This document shows, in pieces, positions 44,040 through 54,824 of a stretch of 64,000 bases of DNA. Position 1 is the stretch's first letter; each line of letters starts with the position of its first letter. A program made the translations under genes and the position numbers. A model generated the notes under the pieces. The model did no database searches. It was not told the origin of the DNA and was given only the letters and a program-made list of their open reading frames with translations. The DNA is taken from contig NMRA01000377.1 in NCBI GenBank assembly GCA_002633005.1, forward strand, positions 1 through 64,000, read 5' to 3'. The stretch is from Phoronis australis. Taxonomy: Eukaryota; Phoronida; Phoronidae.

Positions 44040-45354
44040 TATTTTAAAACAACTTTACGCAACACCTGAGGTTACCTCACTAATTTATTCACTTTTTGTA
44101 AAAGTTCATACAAATCTCATTCATGCTATCCCTTCAGACAACAGAGTTGAAAAAATAGCGACCCATATCAAAGCAAAAATATTGGCCACACCAAAGCCCA
44201 TTCTTGGACTCAAATTTGACCTTTTTCAAATTTCCTATCTAAAACTCATTGTCTTAATAATGTTACCCTCAGCTACCTTAAAGGAAGTGGTCACTGACAA
44301 ATAATCAAGCGGGGAACAATTTCGGAAAGAATTCTTCAACATAGGATGACTGACTGATACACTGTAATCTATGACTGCTTAAGAGAATAAATCTGATGAA
44401 TATTTTGAGTGAAAGACTTCGTGATACTTGGATCATAACCTGTTATACTTTTGGGGTCAGGAAACCATTCAGTAAAACATGCAGAAGTCATATCCAACTG
44501 AAGTGAGACATTTTCGTCCAGTAAAATGAAATCCAACTTATCTGAAGGGCTAAGCATACAAACTAGAAAACACAGTCTCATACATCTTTGTGAAGTTGAT
44601 TGAAAATACCATTCATGCATATCCAACTTCTGTTAGATTTTCTGCTGTTTTAAGTGAAAATCAATGATATTATATTTACTAAAACATTGCAATGAAACTG
44701 TAAGCCACCTGCTCAAGTTATACACAGCAAATTAGCCTACACAGTAATCAAACGATTCCACTTCAGCCCGCAAAACAAGATTTGTTTGGCCTTTCAGAAA
44801 CGCCGTCTTATCTCATTGCTGTGATGCTTAGGTTACAAAAGTTGATGGTCAATATTTTCTGCAAATATCAAAAGTGCCAAACGTTAATGAGTTACAATGG
44901 TGTTAGAGCACTGACTTGAATTTTGACGCCATTTTTGACCACATAGCAAGTTTTCATCATGTCATTAACATTTCAGTCCACTATTTCAGAAGAGTTTCAA
45001 ACCTTGCAAAAAGTTTCTGTACGAGTCGACATTTCACCAAGAACGGCACAAGTCCCGATTCTCCACTAAAAGTAACTTCCCAAGTTTCCAAAAACACTAG
45101 AAGACTTCCCAAGTTCATCGTATGATTCAATGTCCATCCTTTCAACAGCTCTTCTCAAGCTTCCGAATTCACTTCCCAACTCTACATCTTCACAGCCATA
45201 GCCCCGCCTCCAACCTATGGGGCCCTACCTTCACCTCATGACCGGCCTTCCTACCCTTTCAGTCCTCCTTGTCCGACCTCCCTACCCCTTATAATCCTCC
45301 TTGTCCGACCTCCGTGCCCCGTTTAGTTATTTTTGTCCGACCGCCCTGCCCCCT
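44040..45354 (-). other. Probable eIF2-alpha 3' UTR and flank
   Basis: Downstream of the eIF2-alpha stop on the - strand. A possible poly(A) signal (AATAAA on the - strand) lies at 44084-44089. The 32-bp tandem repeat occupies the first 115 bases after the stop. No coding exon is seen. Confidence 0.4.
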
Positions 45355-45366
45355 TTAGTCCTCCTT
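45240..45366 (-). repeat. 32-bp tandem repeat across the eIF2-alpha stop codon, four units
   Basis: On the - strand the unit begins AAGGAGGACTAAAGGGG and ends GGTCGGAC. Units lie at 45335-45366, 45303-45334, 45271-45302 and 45240-45270 (32, 32, 32 and 31 bases). The first unit holds the last codons K-E-D-stop (AAG GAG GAC TAA); the other three are in the 3' UTR. Confidence 0.85.
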
Positions 45367-45513
45367 GGCCACATCACCCCCTGCCTCCTCATCACCCTCC
45401 TCATCGTCGTATTCATCCGCGTCGTCATCGCCAGACACTTCAGCGTTCTCCTTCTCCAATTTCTCCAATTGTTTGGCCAACTCAATCTCGTCTGTATCCG
45501 ACACCACTTTGGG
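45355..45513 (-). CDS. EIF2S1: eIF2-alpha last coding exon: acidic tail and stop
   Basis: Acceptor GGGCTGTAG read on the other strand (..CTACAG|CCC). It encodes [40 protein letters not shown] and the end VAKED, with stop TAA at 45355-45357. The last four codons fall inside the 32-bp tandem repeat. Confidence 0.95.
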   Translation of the reverse strand, partial: PKVVSDTDEIELAKQLEKLEKENAEVSGDDDADEYDDEEGDEEAGGDVAKED

Positions 45514-48500
45514 CTGTAGAAAAAACGCATATTATGAACCAACAACCTTATTACAGGTAGCGAAAGACGTTGCATACCCAAAGAATTGTGGGATAACAGC
45601 ACCGTCAGCAGCCCCAGATATCACTTCAATTAAGAAGTATTTGAAGCAGCCGAAGTTCAGTTTATCATAGACACAAGTAACACCTACCCAAAATCAACTG
45701 CCACCTTTCCAAGTAGAAGGATCAGAGGAATCGTATCCAACACATCAATGCTCTGGGAAGGAAAAGCACAGACTTTTGCTGACCCTCAAAAGGACAAGTG
45801 ATTACACAAACCACTGGTCTGGGCAGTGCAGTAGATTCCCAACAGAATTGCTCAGACTTCGATACAACTTTGAGGTCTAGCACACTTGTGAATGTAATCA
45901 TTACAAAAGAACACAAGGTCACAAGTCAACATCCCTCATTGCCTACCTCCATGCAAATGTAGAATATGCCACCCTGCTCCTTTATGCTGTCTTCAATACT
46001 GCGGAGAGCCTGTTTCAGCATGGACAGTCCTTCCACACGCTCCAGCGTTGTCGTGGTGACCACATATAGAGGCGGGGCTATGAGGTTGATCTACAAATGA
46101 AGGGTTGGAGCTACCAAGAAATTCTACAAACTTAGGGGAGGGGTTTCACTCAAAGTGCCCGTGAATACCATTTTTCCAACAAAGATGACAGTGACAATTG
46201 ATCACTTTAATCAAAGTGGAAATCCCTCTGCCAATAAATTTGAACACAATAGCTGTGAGCATTGGACATGTCTTAACTAAAACTAGAAGACAGCTATACG
46301 TAAAAATGTGGTACTCCTAAGTACTTTAATAAAGAATATGATTTGAACTGCAAAGTGTCACTTATAAATTCACAATTTATATGAAAGCAACCGTGAATTT
46401 ACGTATCAAATTCACAGCACGTGCTGCACTTGAAGTGAATACCCAAACGAGAAAAGGACCTGGACATTAAAAGTTCGGAAAAACAGCACTAGAGAAATGT
46501 CTGCAAAAGAATTTTTAAAAGTCAAAAAACTCGACAGTGAATGCTACTACAGAAACAAGCTATTTCAAGACCACATGGCATACACTTTAGATCAACAAGT
46601 AGTTACTTTTATTGGCATATCTTCTGTTGACAAATCCTTTCCTATTGAAAGCGCCTTCTTCACTGCATCGATTCCTTCATAACCATAGCAGGCTACTTCA
46701 ATATCTGTTGAAGAAAGAGTCATAGTTAAGCTTGAGCTTACCAAGGTACAGGCAATAGAGTCCTATTCTGATGACTGTTCTTTATATTAAAACTTATACG
46801 AAGTTGGCCTGAATAAGCATTTCATCGACACTATGGTAAGCGATCCCCAATTTCAGGCACTTATCAACCATTATCCTAAAAATGTGGAGTTACGTCTGTG
46901 ATATTTTTATTATGTTTTTCTAAAATAAGAAAATCGCAATATTTTTCGGACGAGTTAAGTGTCTCAATTAAAGAAACAATGCTGGAGAATTTGAACAGCA
47001 GATCTTGGGGAACTGGTCTCGACGTTTTTGCAGAACTGGATATTACAAGGAATCATGTTGATGCTGAACTCAATTTGTGTAGAACAACATTTTAATAGTG
47101 GAATTTGACTTTAATCTGCAAAAATTTTATTAAAAAGAAAAAAGCCAAGTCAAAAGACTACCTCTCTAAAAACTTTGAGCAGACTTAGATTCATTCACAT
47201 ACAGCTTTTGAGCTGATTTATTACAAAATTTTTGAAAACACCAACAAAACCTGATCAATACAAACAAAAGAACAGGTGGATAATTATTGCCATTTCAGAA
47301 GTCTACAAAACGTTAGCTTTAGGGAGGCAAGTGGTAAAAGGCTTATTTCTAGCAAAATTAATACATTTGATTTAAAAATGAGTACATGAAAGTACGAAAT
47401 TCCACACTTGATTTGGACAAAGCATCTTCACATTGACAATACTAAAGACTATCTTGCAAAGTAACACTTGCAAATATGGTCCCTACAGTATGTTAAGAGC
47501 ATTAGTGCCATAAATTGTCAAATGTAACAAACTGTTAGGCATATTGGCTTGCTTTTGTCTACGTCACCGTGAGAATCACCTTTTAATTCAAACAGCTGTG
47601 AATAAAACTCGCATGCAATGGTGTTCTATTCAGACCCCTATTCAATACAACTGTTATCAACCTTTTTTGTTTATGCTGGGTTCTCATGGTGATGCAATAT
47701 GACATGAAAAGGCAGCTTCGCCCATTATTTGACGGGCCAAAAATCCGTGTGATTAAACACGCGTTTTCTTATTTTGTTTGAACTACAAGGTTAGCCCAAT
47801 ACATCTAAAATAACAAAATTTCATTGAAGTTAGGCTTTAAATATAATCGTCCCATTTTACTGTATCTGGACACACGAAGATGACCACCAGGCAGAAAATA
47901 AAATTCTTTACATATATTTTACATAGAAAAATACAGGGAAGAGGGGCCAGAGAAGAGGGGGCAGGGAAAGGGGGCTACGGAAGGGGGACCAGGGATGGGG
48001 GGCCCAGGGAAGGAGGGCAAGGGAAGGAGGGCCAGGAAAGTGTACATTTTACACACTAATGACGTTCATTGTGAGCAACCCCTAAACACAGCTCATGTCG
48101 ACTAGTCACAAACCTGCTCTAATTTTTACAGCCTGTGGAGTCAGGCGACGCTTGATGTTATCGAGTAAAATGGACTTTGTCTCGTCGTCTATCTCACAGT
48201 CATCAAGCACCTCGGGATTCCTGTCAGCAAAAAACAAAATAAGCAACTGACCTGACATGACATGCTATAAGAACAAATACAGAGTCAAAGAGGTGGTTGT
48301 CTCTTAGGATAAGTGTCAATCAATGTACAGCAAATTCTAACTCCCAGTGCGGATTTTTGAACCAAACACGTTTTTGCACTTACGGCCAAAATAAACCAAT
48401 TCAAATTTGTCGTGTCAGCAAACAGGTGGCAGCAGCATGATAGATCGTGGAGAGCACTGAAGTCGAACTTTAATGAAAAGTGAAACTACAAACACATTTT

Positions 48501-50431
48501 CATTAAATTTTTACCTTAGCTACCATCTACTTAAGAAAATGAATGACAGCTACCTTAAGAGTTAAAACACTACAAAGCAAAGATAAAAAAATAAAATTTG
48601 AAATAGTCATATTCGTGGTATTTCAACAAGAGCCTGAAAGTGTTTTTTTCAATTTCAAAGAAGATAAAACCTTTTCGTTGTTTCTTGATTAATACCGAGT
48701 ATGCCTCATAGTTGAAGCCAGCACATATATGCCCATCATACTAGAGCTTTACACCACAATTAATAAGCAGCAGTTTTTATGATCAATCACATTTTGACTG
48801 AAAATTGCTAGTTTACCATTATCAAATGCAGTCAAATCAACGTGCATAATACAGACTTCCGCTCAACTTGGACAAAGTTGCATTTGTCCCTTACTCTGGT
48901 AAAATCTTGCACTCAGATAGGATCCGACTTATCAGAGTTTAACTGCAGAATAAAATTCCATTGAAACTAAACGATGTTCGATTACTCAAATCTGATGACC
49001 AGAGAACCAGTCCAATTTCTTGACTCACGTGACGGCATGTTTGAAGACCTCATACGCAGCGCCAGGCTTGCCGTATTTTTCGTCAAACATCCACGCCGTC
49101 TTTTTGTAGAGTTCCTCCAACTGAGCGTCCGATGAGTACTTTAACAGTTCCGCTACATGCCGTAGAATGCTGTTTATCTACAGATAGGACAAAGCATAAA
49201 TCAACAGCTCGAAAAAAAAAAATTCCAGATGGCCAACCAGTCAGTGGAGTTACTGGTCATACCCAATTCCATGCCTTCAACAAACAATTAAAATCCAAGC
49301 AAGGAGTGTAGTACAATTGGCAAAAACAAGACGGGTGGAAAACAACTTACACATTTTGCTTTGGCATATTTTTCTTCACATTTGACTATATCCTCGGGCG
49401 ACACTCTTCTTTTAGAGAGATCAATATAACCTGAAGAAACAAGACAATAGTGACTAAGTGACTAGACCTTTGGTAAATAAGAGCTAAGGCGGACTCATGT
49501 CCCACTTTCCTTGGCATCGTGGTACTAAGCTGTTACAGCAAAGTGGCAATTTGCCTGAGGTTTCTAAAACCTCACGCTGGTTTTCCAAATGCGGGGCAAC
49601 AGACCTAACGCGTGGCTACGCAACGACTTTGTCCCACTTTCCGCTAAATTTGGAAACCCGCGAGTGGTCCCACGATGTGTTGATTAATACTTATCTGCTA
49701 AAGACGCAGACATTGATAGATCGATGGATGTACAAGCAATGAAAGTGCTAGAATGCGCCCACATTGGTACATTATCATGACAAAGCAGCGTGCATTTTAG
49801 TTGTCTGTGATAGAAGTGTTGCTGCCCTGCCAACACATTGTGGAACTTATACTAGGCTACGCGCATGCACTACACCTGGGTCAGCGAATCAGTCGCAGCT
49901 TTTTCTGAGATTTAAAACAATTTAAACAAGTACAAGACTACAACTTAAAAAATCCTAACTTTTATTGTTAATTTGAGTGTATCCTAAGATAAGGCCATAA
50001 GGTAATTGACATTCCAGTGGCGTCTTATGCAGCCCACTTGGAGGTCTCACCTCAGACCTCCAAGTCAAATCAAGCACATTACGCCCTGTTTCAACCGCAT
50101 TAACCATAGCCATCCTGTTCATTCTGAGTATCTCTTTAGCAACAATGGCCATATTCACACAACCAGCATCAAACATCCCTAACGGCAACTGACCTTTGTC
50201 CTTGTCTACTCTGATGACGACGACGCATTCACTGCGGCCGACACGGATCAGTTTGTTGATGGATCGGATACGTCTCCTTGACAACTCGCTGAGTAAGATC
50301 ATGCCCTCAATGTTGTTATATTCCAGTAGGTGGACATAGGCGCCCATATCGGCCACCTGGCGCACGTTGACCATGACGACATCGTCGATCTCTGGGTAAC
50401 GATGGCTGTAGTAACGACACGAGAAAGGCAT
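45355..50431 (-). CDS. EIF2S1: Eukaryotic translation initiation factor 2 subunit alpha, seven coding exons
   Basis: This is the alpha subunit of eIF2, which brings Met-tRNAi to the 40S ribosome; phosphorylation of one serine turns it into an inhibitor of its exchange factor eIF2B and shuts down general translation under stress. Seven exons join in frame to 324 residues (human 315). Seen: start MPFSCRYY, S1-type beta-barrel (about 15-88), the phosphorylation loop [10 protein letters not shown] with the regulated serine at 51 counting the initiator Met, the kinase-docking KGYID (79-83), the helical domain (about 90-180), the C-terminal alpha-beta domain ([39 protein letters not shown]), and an acidic tail ending VAKED that is about nine residues longer than in human. 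Nothing is missing. The gene lies tail to tail with Tiki. Confidence 0.98.
45514..45946 (-). other. eIF2-alpha introns 45514-45946, 46091-46606, 46705-48113
   Basis: The three 3'-most introns (433, 516 and 1409 bases). The largest contains the G-rich tract at 47935-48041. Otherwise I see no repeat or ORF worth naming; the small frames there are random. Confidence 0.7.
45947..46090 (-). CDS. EIF2S1: eIF2-alpha coding exon 6
   Basis: 144 bases (48 codons), phase 0 at both ends, acceptor CATTTGTAG, donor GTAGGC. It encodes [34 protein letters not shown] and GGIFYICME. Confidence 0.95.
46607..46704 (-). CDS. EIF2S1: eIF2-alpha coding exon 5
   Basis: 98 bases, acceptor TTCTTCAACAG, donor GTAACT. 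It encodes [20 protein letters not shown] and STEDMPIK. It ends in phase 0. Confidence 0.95.
47935..48041 (+). repeat. G-rich purine tract in an eIF2-alpha intron
   Basis: Irregular GGGAAGGGGGCCA-like units fill about 105 bases with many G runs of three to six on the + strand, which is the template strand of eIF2-alpha. In the pre-mRNA the tract is C/U-rich and starts about 75 bases after the 5' splice site of coding exon 4. Confidence 0.85.
48114..48220 (-). CDS. EIF2S1: eIF2-alpha coding exon 4
   Basis: 107 bases, acceptor TTGCTGACAG, donor GTTTGT. It encodes [19 protein letters not shown] and [16 protein letters not shown]. It ends in phase 1. Confidence 0.95.
48221..49028 (-). other. eIF2-alpha introns 48221-49028, 49178-49350 and 49431-50193
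   Basis: Introns of 808, 173 and 763 bases with GT-AG borders. No repeats or exons stand out. Confidence 0.7.
49029..49177 (-). CDS. EIF2S1: eIF2-alpha coding exon 3: helical domain
   Basis: 149 bases, acceptor CTATCTGTAG, donor GTGAGT. It encodes [39 protein letters not shown] and VFKHAVT. It ends in phase 2. Confidence 0.95.
49351..49430 (-). CDS. EIF2S1: eIF2-alpha coding exon 2
   Basis: 80 bases between acceptor ..TTCAG and donor GTAAGT. It encodes (G)[19 protein letters not shown] and KYAKAKC, matching the family stretch after the docking motif. Confidence 0.95.
50194..50431 (-). CDS. EIF2S1: eIF2-alpha first coding exon: S1 domain and phosphorylation site
   Basis: ATG at 50431-50429 (- strand), 19 bases after an acceptor TGCATTGCAG. 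It encodes residues 1-80, including [20 protein letters not shown] and [12 protein letters not shown]. It ends in phase 1 before a GTCAGT donor. The longer in-frame extension upstream (HCRLHLYTT) is intronic or leader, since the family starts at MP. Confidence 0.97.
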
Positions 50432-50450
50432 CGTGGTGTACAAGTGAAGC

Positions 50451-53400
50451 CTGCAATGCAAAGTGGCTGCTACTCAATAATTATGCATATTACACAATAA
50501 CTTAGAATCACAAATCTTTCATAAGTCAAATTTACCAAAATATCACCTGAATAAGGAAAAATCTGAGTAACTGTTTGAGACAAAAAAGGGCCCAACAAAC
50601 GACCCACAATGCATCTGCAAAAACCATCATCAGCACCATTAGTAAGCTTCGCCATAGATGAAATCCCTCAAATTGTATCGAGTGAAAAAGCCTTCTACAA
50701 GACAATAGCTCTTCCAACTCTACAGCAGCATGCTGCACAGACACTGGCATCTCAGTGGCTGCCAGTGGATGCCTTCCACTTTCGACCTTTGACCAATCAC
50801 AACAACCTGTTGCCCCACTGACCCCAGTCCCAAAGTTTGTCTCAACCCATGGAGAAGTCACTGCCCATTTCACACAAGGTTCAAACATCAAATGCGGTGA
50901 GAAGGCCGGCATATAAAGTGTACATTCCCCCTCTTACCCCAGATGTAAACAAAAGGGTCGACATTTTGCAATATAAAAACAACCAAGAAGAAAATATCGG
51001 CCGTCAGCGTCAAATTTTCAGGAATACTGATAGTGACCAGATTATTGTTAAAACAATGAAACACTGAACTAGTTTTAGCAGTTTAGTCATCAATTCAACA
51101 ATGTGCAAAAGCGATACACGAAGAGATGACTGTTGTTCAGATCTAACAGTGCAACTGGGCAAACCCCACACTAGTCGTGGCGGAAAGGACAGAAGAAGTG
51201 AATTTTCTAACATAATTCAACACTCCTTCCTCGTCGACCAATCACTACGGTGGCCACCACATGCCACTTAAGTCACAAGCTTACTAGTGAAATATTCGCA
51301 TGTTTAGTTTAATGCCAACCCATATTCTACACTGTCAGTGTTCATCAAACTTAGTTTCAAGACGTGCAATTAAATATGATTTAGTGACGATAACTTGTTC
51401 GCCACACCGACTTAGACGGGTAGCTAATAATACAAGCAACAAAACATCGCAGCTCATGGCAGTGGCCATTTAGTCCGCTCGACTTTCTTAAATACAGAGA
51501 ATTTCTTAAAAATGTATTTGTAAAAACCACCTGTCATCAACTTTGAAGACTTATCTACAAATGTAAACAGGCTGAGAACTTTAATATGATCACTAAGACC
51601 AACCAACTTTTCCCATATAACTTTGCCTGGATTAAAATCAATAACTTGCCAACATTGCGACACCTTCAGCCCAAATAAAACTACAAGCATAGTTTCTCTA
51701 CATAATTTCTTAGTTGAATGTATTATCTACAAATCTATAATATCTGCCAACTGCGCCGCTCTTGGCAGGCAGGTCCATCCCCCATTTTGAACGTTTGCAT
51801 CATTTTTATCACGTGACGAAATTTACAGACTAACATTGTTGCCCTGATGAGTGTATATTTCCGTAGGTTTTTCATCCTAGTTCACACTATAACACCCACC
51901 CCTATTTCCCGCATACCAATTCACACAACAGAAAATGATGTTTCTGGGTTATGAGGCAGACACTTTCATGCAACATGCTATGCTCTTTCATTTTGGAATG
52001 TTAGTTAAATACAACTGAGGAAAAAACCTCATCACAAAATAAAACATTGGCTCTTGCAACAAGTGAGGGTCACGTGTCAGTCTGTATTCCATATGCTAGC
52101 ATTCATGAGTAGCCAGCACTGAGGTTTTACAGGCCTAGAATGTAAGATTCCAGTTGCTCAATAATTGTTGCATAACGATAATCCATTCACTCATTTTGTG
52201 CATTACGCTTTTATCCAGCTTTTAGTCATTTTTGGTGCCTCAAGGATTGGATAAGTGACCCAAAATCTGACCATTGTTGTACAACAGCTGTTGAATTGGG
52301 AAAAATAACCCGATAATCAATATTTATTTACAGTAAACGAGGTGTGATCAACATTTTCGCAAAGGGGATAAAATTTTCCACAAAATCGGTGCAATTTATA
52401 TATCTAAAATCCAAAAATTATAACTTATAACCAAGTATTGTTGAGTGAAACAAGTCGAAACCGCGAGTGTCCAGTTGCTTAGTTATAGCCTACTTTTCGG
52501 ATGTGAATAGTCCCTGAATAACTGCGTCATCATTTACTACATTCCCAACTAGTTCTCTTTTCTACAGGGGCCGTTAGATCTGGTTTCCCTAAGGTTTTAT
52601 GGCAGAACTGAATGAAAGTATAATGAGACAGATTTCCGATTTGGTTTTCTGTTTCTCGACTACAACAGTACAACACTGCTCAACTTCATTTCAATATTTT
52701 CATGGCCATCGCGGCCGGCTGCCGGTATCACTTTCATTTTCCAGCTAATACAACACATCTCTTTCAGATTTGACGAGCACTTTGTTCAGAAACCTCTAGG
52801 TAATAAAGTCCTGCATACCTAACACCTTAAATATTCAGTAACAGGGTCTCGAGCGCTTCAATACTGTAGGAAACTTGACCGGCTTTTCACCTTACATGTG
52901 AGCTGACGCAAGACACCAGTGCGCATACCCTTCACGCATGTGGATGTCATCAAATGGCCACTCGGAGGCGCTTTAGTTCTTTTCGATGTCTCTTTGTTTC
53001 TTTTTATGTGAGGGGGCGGTGTTGAGGGCGGTGAGCTAAGTCACAATCGCGTCAGCTAGTGTTTAGCGGTAACACAAGTTGATCAAAGCTAGGAAAGACA
53101 AAATGACTGATAAGTCCTCACAATTTAATTTTAAGCAGTGTGTTCGAGAAGCTGACTTCATGCTAGGAACTGGTTCCTAGTTTTGGGTCCAGACTCTAGT
53201 GTCCTATCACAGAAAGAAAAGGTTCGCATTGTCCTGACAATCAGCCGCAGACATCTCTTTACTACGACTGATAAAAAAATAATAGAAAACGTATAATATA
53301 ACAATTTATAGCCGGACAACAATAAAAATCCGCAGTTTCTCAATCAGCTCGCTGGAAACTCAGTGAACAACCAAGACAAAGTGGGGCAAATCCGAAAAGT

Positions 53401-53689
53401 CATTTCGACGTGATCCCCGTCGTCGCCCAACGTGGTTGCCAAATAACCCGCCGATGACAGAAAAAACGCCAGAGAGGGTATTACCTTCGTTTTGACCACA
53501 GCGGTCGATTTCACACTGCGACATCGATCTAAACGATTTGCAAAAAGTCATGGCATGAACACAACCGCCTTGTCTTAAAATTTTTAAAAACAAAATTAAT
53601 TTAAAGCGGTAAAAAAATCCGAATTCCGTCGGACAGACTGACTCTTCATTCCAACCACTATAAAATTAGCCCACTAAGCCACTACTTAC
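50451..53689 (-). other. Probable first intron of eIF2-alpha, in the 5' UTR
   Basis: It lies between the acceptor before the first coding exon and the donor at 53689. Open frames here (for example 50532-50912 on the - strand) have no family resemblance. A perfect 8-bp palindrome CTAGGAAC-TG-GTTCCTAG lies at 53163-53180. Confidence 0.55.
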
Positions 53690-53795
53690 TGTTCCGTACG
53701 TACTCGGATTTTGGGCGTTCAGTTCGTGCCGCTCGAGGCCAAGCTCGCGCGTGGGTGACGCCGTTGGCTGAAAAAGTCGCCGTATACTGAGAGAT
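53690..53795 (-). promoter_or_regulatory. Probable non-coding exon 1 and promoter of eIF2-alpha
   Basis: On the - strand a GC-richer stretch with TGACGCC/GGCGTCA (ATF/CRE-like, about 53756-53762) and CACGCGCGAGC leads to CGTACGGAACA followed by a consensus donor GTAAGT at 53689. Vertebrate EIF2S1 also has its start codon near the beginning of exon 2. The exact start site is unknown. Confidence 0.45.
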
Positions 53796-54660
53796 GTCAT
53801 GTATTTTGAGGGTCAGCTATCACACCTATTTTGCCGCTGAGGAACAATTTGAGAGGCAACTCCATGATACGGCGGCAAAATCTGTTCCTGTTCTCAGTTT
53901 TGTAAGGTGGGTCACCCGCTTTAACCAAACATTTCTACAGTTGATGTTTTTCAACCATGCACGGGCACCCGAATTTACAGAAAGAGTTTTACCATTTTAA
54001 TTACGTGTGGCGCATCAACAAAATGGTCGAACCTGGTCGTGAGAGCTTGATACTGGGGGTTTCCGTAAATAAAGCCCACCACGACTCGGAACGCGAACTA
54101 TGCATTCATTAACTGAACATAAATTTAAAAACACATTTTGAGTAAAAATGTCAGTCAGAAAACTTATGACTTTCCGTTTGCACGTCCCCTTTTTCCGAAT
54201 AAATGCCCGGTTGTTTATTTGGTGTTATTAAAACGTATTTTTTTCATTTTCCGAATACACACCTATGGACATGCCGTCCCACTCAAGGAACGGCGAGCAA
54301 GCCGTAAGATGAAATTCTATCTTAAAAGACAATTCTTGCAAATTAATCGTATTATGTGGGTTACTGAGTGGAGACTTCGGCTAAAAAAAATGGTCAGTTG
54401 CTTGCCAGGCCATCATGAGTGAGCAGGATAGTCGACAGGCAACATTCATGCGCGAAGACTAAGGCAGTCGCCGCCTCATCAACATGAATTTTAAAAATCT
54501 CCAGTCAGGTTTCAATTGAGTAATATCCTTGAAAATGTAAGGCTAAATTTGATTCGACACTCCGTCATAACAAACTCTACGATTTTGTATCTTGATGGCA
54601 GGCCATCACTGAACTAGCGAATGACGGCTCAACTTCTCTCAACATGAGTGCGTCAGTAAA
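53796..54660. other. Spacer between two promoter-like regions
   Basis: About 0.9 kb without a recognised gene. Two frames on the + strand (53794-54000 and 54138-54422) have no homology that I recognise. The latter has Arg/Lys-rich content but no splice sites that would extend it. Confidence 0.4.
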
Positions 54661-54665
54661 TGTTG

Positions 54666-54824
54666 TTCCCGCCCTTTGATGACCTTTGAGGAATATCCCA
54701 GAGTTCATTGCAAAATTTAATTTACACATGCGCATTGACAGTATTGCAAATGGCGGCACTTGTTATTGTTTCATGGCGTACATAAAATTAAGCAAAATTG
54801 ACGGTAAAATTTGATCACAATAAG
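54666..54824 (+). promoter_or_regulatory. Promoter-like cluster and possible non-coding first exon on the + strand
   Basis: In order: TTCCCGCC (E2F-like, 54666-54673), CATGCGCA (NRF1-like half, 54727-54734) and CAAATGGCGGC (YY1-like, 54747-54757, in the forward sense usual at metazoan start sites). A donor AAG|GTAGGT follows at 54824/54825. The ATG in the YY1-like word opens only 11 codons (MAALVIVSWRT, stop). This could be the start of the gene whose exons appear at 63 kb; the link is inferred. Confidence 0.35.

Noticed and set aside
49955-50193. C-terminal part of the long - strand frame through the first eIF2-alpha coding exon
   Set aside because: Similarity to eIF2-alpha stops exactly at the GTCAGT donor after DKDKG; the rest is intron read-through.
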